Positions 5,647-7,595 of a DNA stretch of 7,595 bases are shown piece by piece. The DNA is taken from contig JAGLTN010000427.1 of the NCBI GenBank assembly GCA_023135255.1, positions 1 through 7,595 of the forward strand, given 5' to 3'. The position numbers and the translations under genes were made by a program. Position 1 is the first letter of the stretch. Each line of letters begins with the position of its first letter. The notes under the pieces were generated by a model. It was not told where the DNA came from, ran no database searches, and saw only the letters and a program-made list of their open reading frames with translations. This stretch comes from Planctomycetota bacterium (GTDB lineage: Bacteria; Planctomycetota; Phycisphaerae; Sedimentisphaerales; Anaerobacaceae).

Positions 5647-7399
5647 AATACTGCGACAAAGGATCAGCAATGCTATCACAGAAGTTACGGGAATTGAAAA
5701 TTGTGACCCGATCGTAAGGCTTTCAACCAATCCTGATTTTGGCGACTATCAGGCTAACGGCGTGATGGCGATTGCTAAGAAAACCAAAACCAATCCGCGT
5801 AAGCTCGCAGAGGAAATAATCGCAAAGTTAAGCATTGAGGATATATGCTCACCCGCTGAGGTAGCTGGCCCTGGTTTTATAAACCTCAGACTTAAGCCGG
5901 AGTTTATTTCTAAGCAGCTGATGGCAATGGAAAAAGACCTTGGCGGCACACTTGGATTTGAAAAAACAAAAAAACCTCAAACGATCGTCGTTGATTTTTC
6001 CGGGCCTAATATCGCAAAGCAGATGCATGTTGGTCATCTGAGAAGCACAATAATCGGCGACAGCATTTGCAGGATCCTTGAGAGCATAGGCCATAAAGTA
6101 ATTAAACAAAATCATATCGGCGACTGGGGAACACAATTCGGAATGCTCATCGCTTATCTTAAGCAGGACAATCCGGAAGTAATCGACAACCCGGACAGCG
6201 TCCACCTCAGCGACCTTGAACAGTTTTACAAAAACGCCAAAGCCCGCTGCGATGAAGATGCTGATTTTGCTGAGGCCGCCAGGAAAGAGGTTATCAAGCT
6301 GCATAATAAAGACGCTGATACAATGCGTGTCTGGCAGCACATCGTTGATGAATCCCGCCTACATTATCAGCCGACATACGACAGGCTCAAAGCTGACCTT
6401 CATCAGGAAAACGAAAGAGGCGAAAGCTTTTATGCTGACAAGCTGGAAAGCATTGTAGAGGACCTCCGGAAGATGGGATTAGCTAAGGAATCTGACGGGG
6501 CGATTTGTGTATTCCCGGATGGTTTTAAAAATAAAGAGGGAAACCCGCTGCCTCTTATTATAAGAAAATCGGATGGTGCTTTTCTCTATGCTACTACAGA
6601 TTTAGCGGCGATCAGATATCGCGCAGACGAACTTAAAGCTGATAAAATTATTTATGTCACAGACGCCCGGCAAAATCTACACTTTGAAATGGTTTTTGCC
6701 GTTGCCAGGATGGCTGGCTGGGTTAAGGAAGATACAGAACTTTGCCACGTAACTTTCGGCAGTGTTCTCGGCGAGGACGGTAAGCCTTTCAAAACACGCT
6801 CAGGCGAAAACGTAAAACTGAAGGACCTGCTCGATGGAGCGGTCACAAGAGCACTAAGTGTTGTTGAAGAAAAGAATCCGGAGCTTGACGCTGAGACTAA
6901 ATCAAACATTGCAAAAGCTGTCGGTATAGGTGCAGTGAAATATGCGGACTACAGCAATAACCGAACGAGCGATTACATATTCAGCTTTGATAAAATGCTG
7001 GCGATGGAAGGCAACACCGCACCGTACATGCAATATGCCTACGCAAGAGTAAAATCGATCAGCAGAAAAGCAAAAGCCAATAATATTAATATCGAAAATG
7101 AGCTTGCAGGCCTTAAAGATTTGAATCTGGTTGAGCCGGCAGAGATCGATCTGGCAAAATACATTATGAGCTACGGCGAAATAATTAACTCCGCAGCAGT
7201 AGATTACAGAATGAATTATCTAACTGCATTTCTATATGAGCTGGCGCAAAAATTCAGCTCGTTCTATACGAACTGTCCGGTTTTGAAAGCTTCGGACAAA
7301 AGCAGAGCAACAAGGCTTTTACTTTGCAGACTAACCGCAAAATGTATCGGCCAGGGCTTATCAAATCTACTCGGTATCGATGTAGTAGAGCAGATGTAA
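5630..7399 (+). CDS. argS: Arginyl-tRNA synthetase
   Basis: A 589-residue class Ia synthetase of usual length that charges tRNA-Arg with arginine in the cytosol, releasing AMP and pyrophosphate. Residues 1-90 form the N-terminal tRNA-recognition (Add-1) domain, with NPDFGDYQANGVMAIAK at 34-50. The catalytic domain starts with DFSGPNIAKQMHVGHLRST (122-140), whose HVGH (133-136) is the HIGH signature, then NHIGDWGTQFGMLI (161-174) and YVTDARQNLHFEMVF (342-356). The KMSKS position reads FKTRSGENVKL (387-397), the degenerate form common in bacterial ArgRS. The DALR anticodon-binding domain runs from about 465 to the end, with QYAYARVKSI (468-477) and a family-typical C-terminus, LLGIDVVEQM. GAGGAAG at 5614-5620 lies 9 bases before the ATG, inside rsfS. 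The 17-base overlap with rsfS marks an operon. Confidence 0.97.
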   Translation: MKQTVEILRQRISNAITEVTGIENCDPIVRLSTNPDFGDYQANGVMAIAKKTKTNPRKLAEEIIAKLSIEDICSPAEVAGPGFINLRLKPEFISKQLMAMEKDLGGTLGFEKTKKPQTIVVDFSGPNIAKQMHVGHLRSTIIGDSICRILESIGHKVIKQNHIGDWGTQFGMLIAYLKQDNPEVIDNPDSVHLSDLEQFYKNAKARCDEDADFAEAARKEVIKLHNKDADTMRVWQHIVDESRLHYQPTYDRLKADLHQENERGESFYADKLESIVEDLRKMGLAKESDGAICVFPDGFKNKEGNPLPLIIRKSDGAFLYATTDLAAIRYRADELKADKIIYVTDARQNLHFEMVFAVARMAGWVKEDTELCHVTFGSVLGEDGKPFKTRSGENVKLKDLLDGAVTRALSVVEEKNPELDAETKSNIAKAVGIGAVKYADYSNNRTSDYIFSFDKMLAMEGNTAPYMQYAYARVKSISRKAKANNINIENELAGLKDLNLVEPAEIDLAKYIMSYGEIINSAAVDYRMNYLTAFLYELAQKFSSFYTNCPVLKASDKSRATRLLLCRLTAKCIGQGLSNLLGIDVVEQM

Positions 7400-7412
7400 A
7401 GGAAAAATAAAA

Positions 7413-7595
7413 ATGAAGATCATCGAAACTGATTTTACCGTTATAACAAAAGACCGCAACCAGATGATAGATATCAGTGCCCAGGTTGAAACTGCTGTCA
7501 AAGAGACTCGCATAACCAACGGCGATGTTATCGTTTTCTGTCCCCATACCACCGCTGCCATAACGATCAATGAAAATGCCGACCCGGATGTAGTT
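7413..7595 (+). CDS. YjbQ/UPF0047 family protein, N-terminal part (3' truncated by window)
   Basis: The first 61 residues of a protein whose family is usually about 130-140 residues; the frame stays open to the last base. The diagnostic block is CPHTTAAITINENADPDV at 43-60, matching the UPF0047 signature with its conserved His and the ENADPDV turn. Family members form trimers. E. coli YjbQ can show weak thiamine phosphate synthase activity, but the physiological role is not settled, so I give no function here. AAAGGA at 7398-7403, overlapping the argS stop, lies 9 bases before the ATG. The gap to argS is only 13 bases, so it is probably the third gene of the rsfS-argS operon. Confidence 0.9.
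   Translation, partial: MKIIETDFTVITKDRNQMIDISAQVETAVKETRITNGDVIVFCPHTTAAITINENADPDVV

Noticed and set aside
5849..6340. Open frame of 163 residues on the minus strand opposite argS
   Set aside because: It lies wholly within the catalytic domain coding of argS, has no recognisable motif and is best explained as a shadow frame.
6788..6820. Absence of a canonical KMSKS motif in ArgS
   Set aside because: Most bacterial arginyl-tRNA synthetases have a degenerate motif here, so KTRSGENVKL is normal and not a sign of lost activity.
1..7595. A defence, mobile or otherwise novel multi-gene system
   Set aside because: All six genes belong to known housekeeping or widespread families. There are no transposases, toxins, reverse transcriptases, nucleases, direct-repeat arrays or attachment sites in view.

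Overview
The window looks like ordinary bacterial chromosome: six protein genes, all on the + strand, tightly packed, with intergenic gaps of at most about 220 bases. I see no mobile element, CRISPR array, rRNA or tRNA. Base composition is moderate, in the mid-40s % GC by eye. The gene set suggests an anaerobic or energy-limited bacterium: an acetyl-recycling arginine pathway plus a potassium-dependent, probably sodium-pumping membrane pyrophosphatase of the Bacteroidetes/Verrucomicrobia/Planctomycetes kind. A Planctomycetota (Phycisphaerae-like) source is my best guess, but this is inference from protein flavour and is not secure.

Region 1 (1-2470) is an arginine-biosynthesis cluster. It holds the 3' end of argC, a nitrilase-superfamily amidohydrolase 11 bases later, and argJ after a 68-base gap containing two small hairpins. 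ArgC and ArgJ act on the same acetylated route to ornithine. The role of the hydrolase between them is unknown, and it is the most interesting functional question here.

Region 2 (2471-5220) is a monocistronic-looking hppA. It has a 217-base leader with a candidate promoter, inverted repeats and an 8-codon mini-ORF that ends in a TAATG overlap with hppA, and it closes with a strong rho-independent terminator. HppA would hydrolyse pyrophosphate made by biosynthetic reactions, such as the ArgRS reaction encoded downstream, and store the energy as an ion gradient.

Region 3 (5221-7595) is a translation-related operon: rsfS (ribosome silencing factor), argS (arginyl-tRNA synthetase) overlapping it by 17 bases, then the 5' part of a YjbQ/UPF0047 gene cut by the window end. 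Arginine synthesis and arginine charging genes flank the pyrophosphatase, but no shared regulatory site is visible.

I found no convincing undescribed multi-gene system. The second-look items are the hydrolase in the arg cluster, the signal-peptide-like N-terminus and insertion of HppA, the hppA leader, and the terminator that abuts rsfS.
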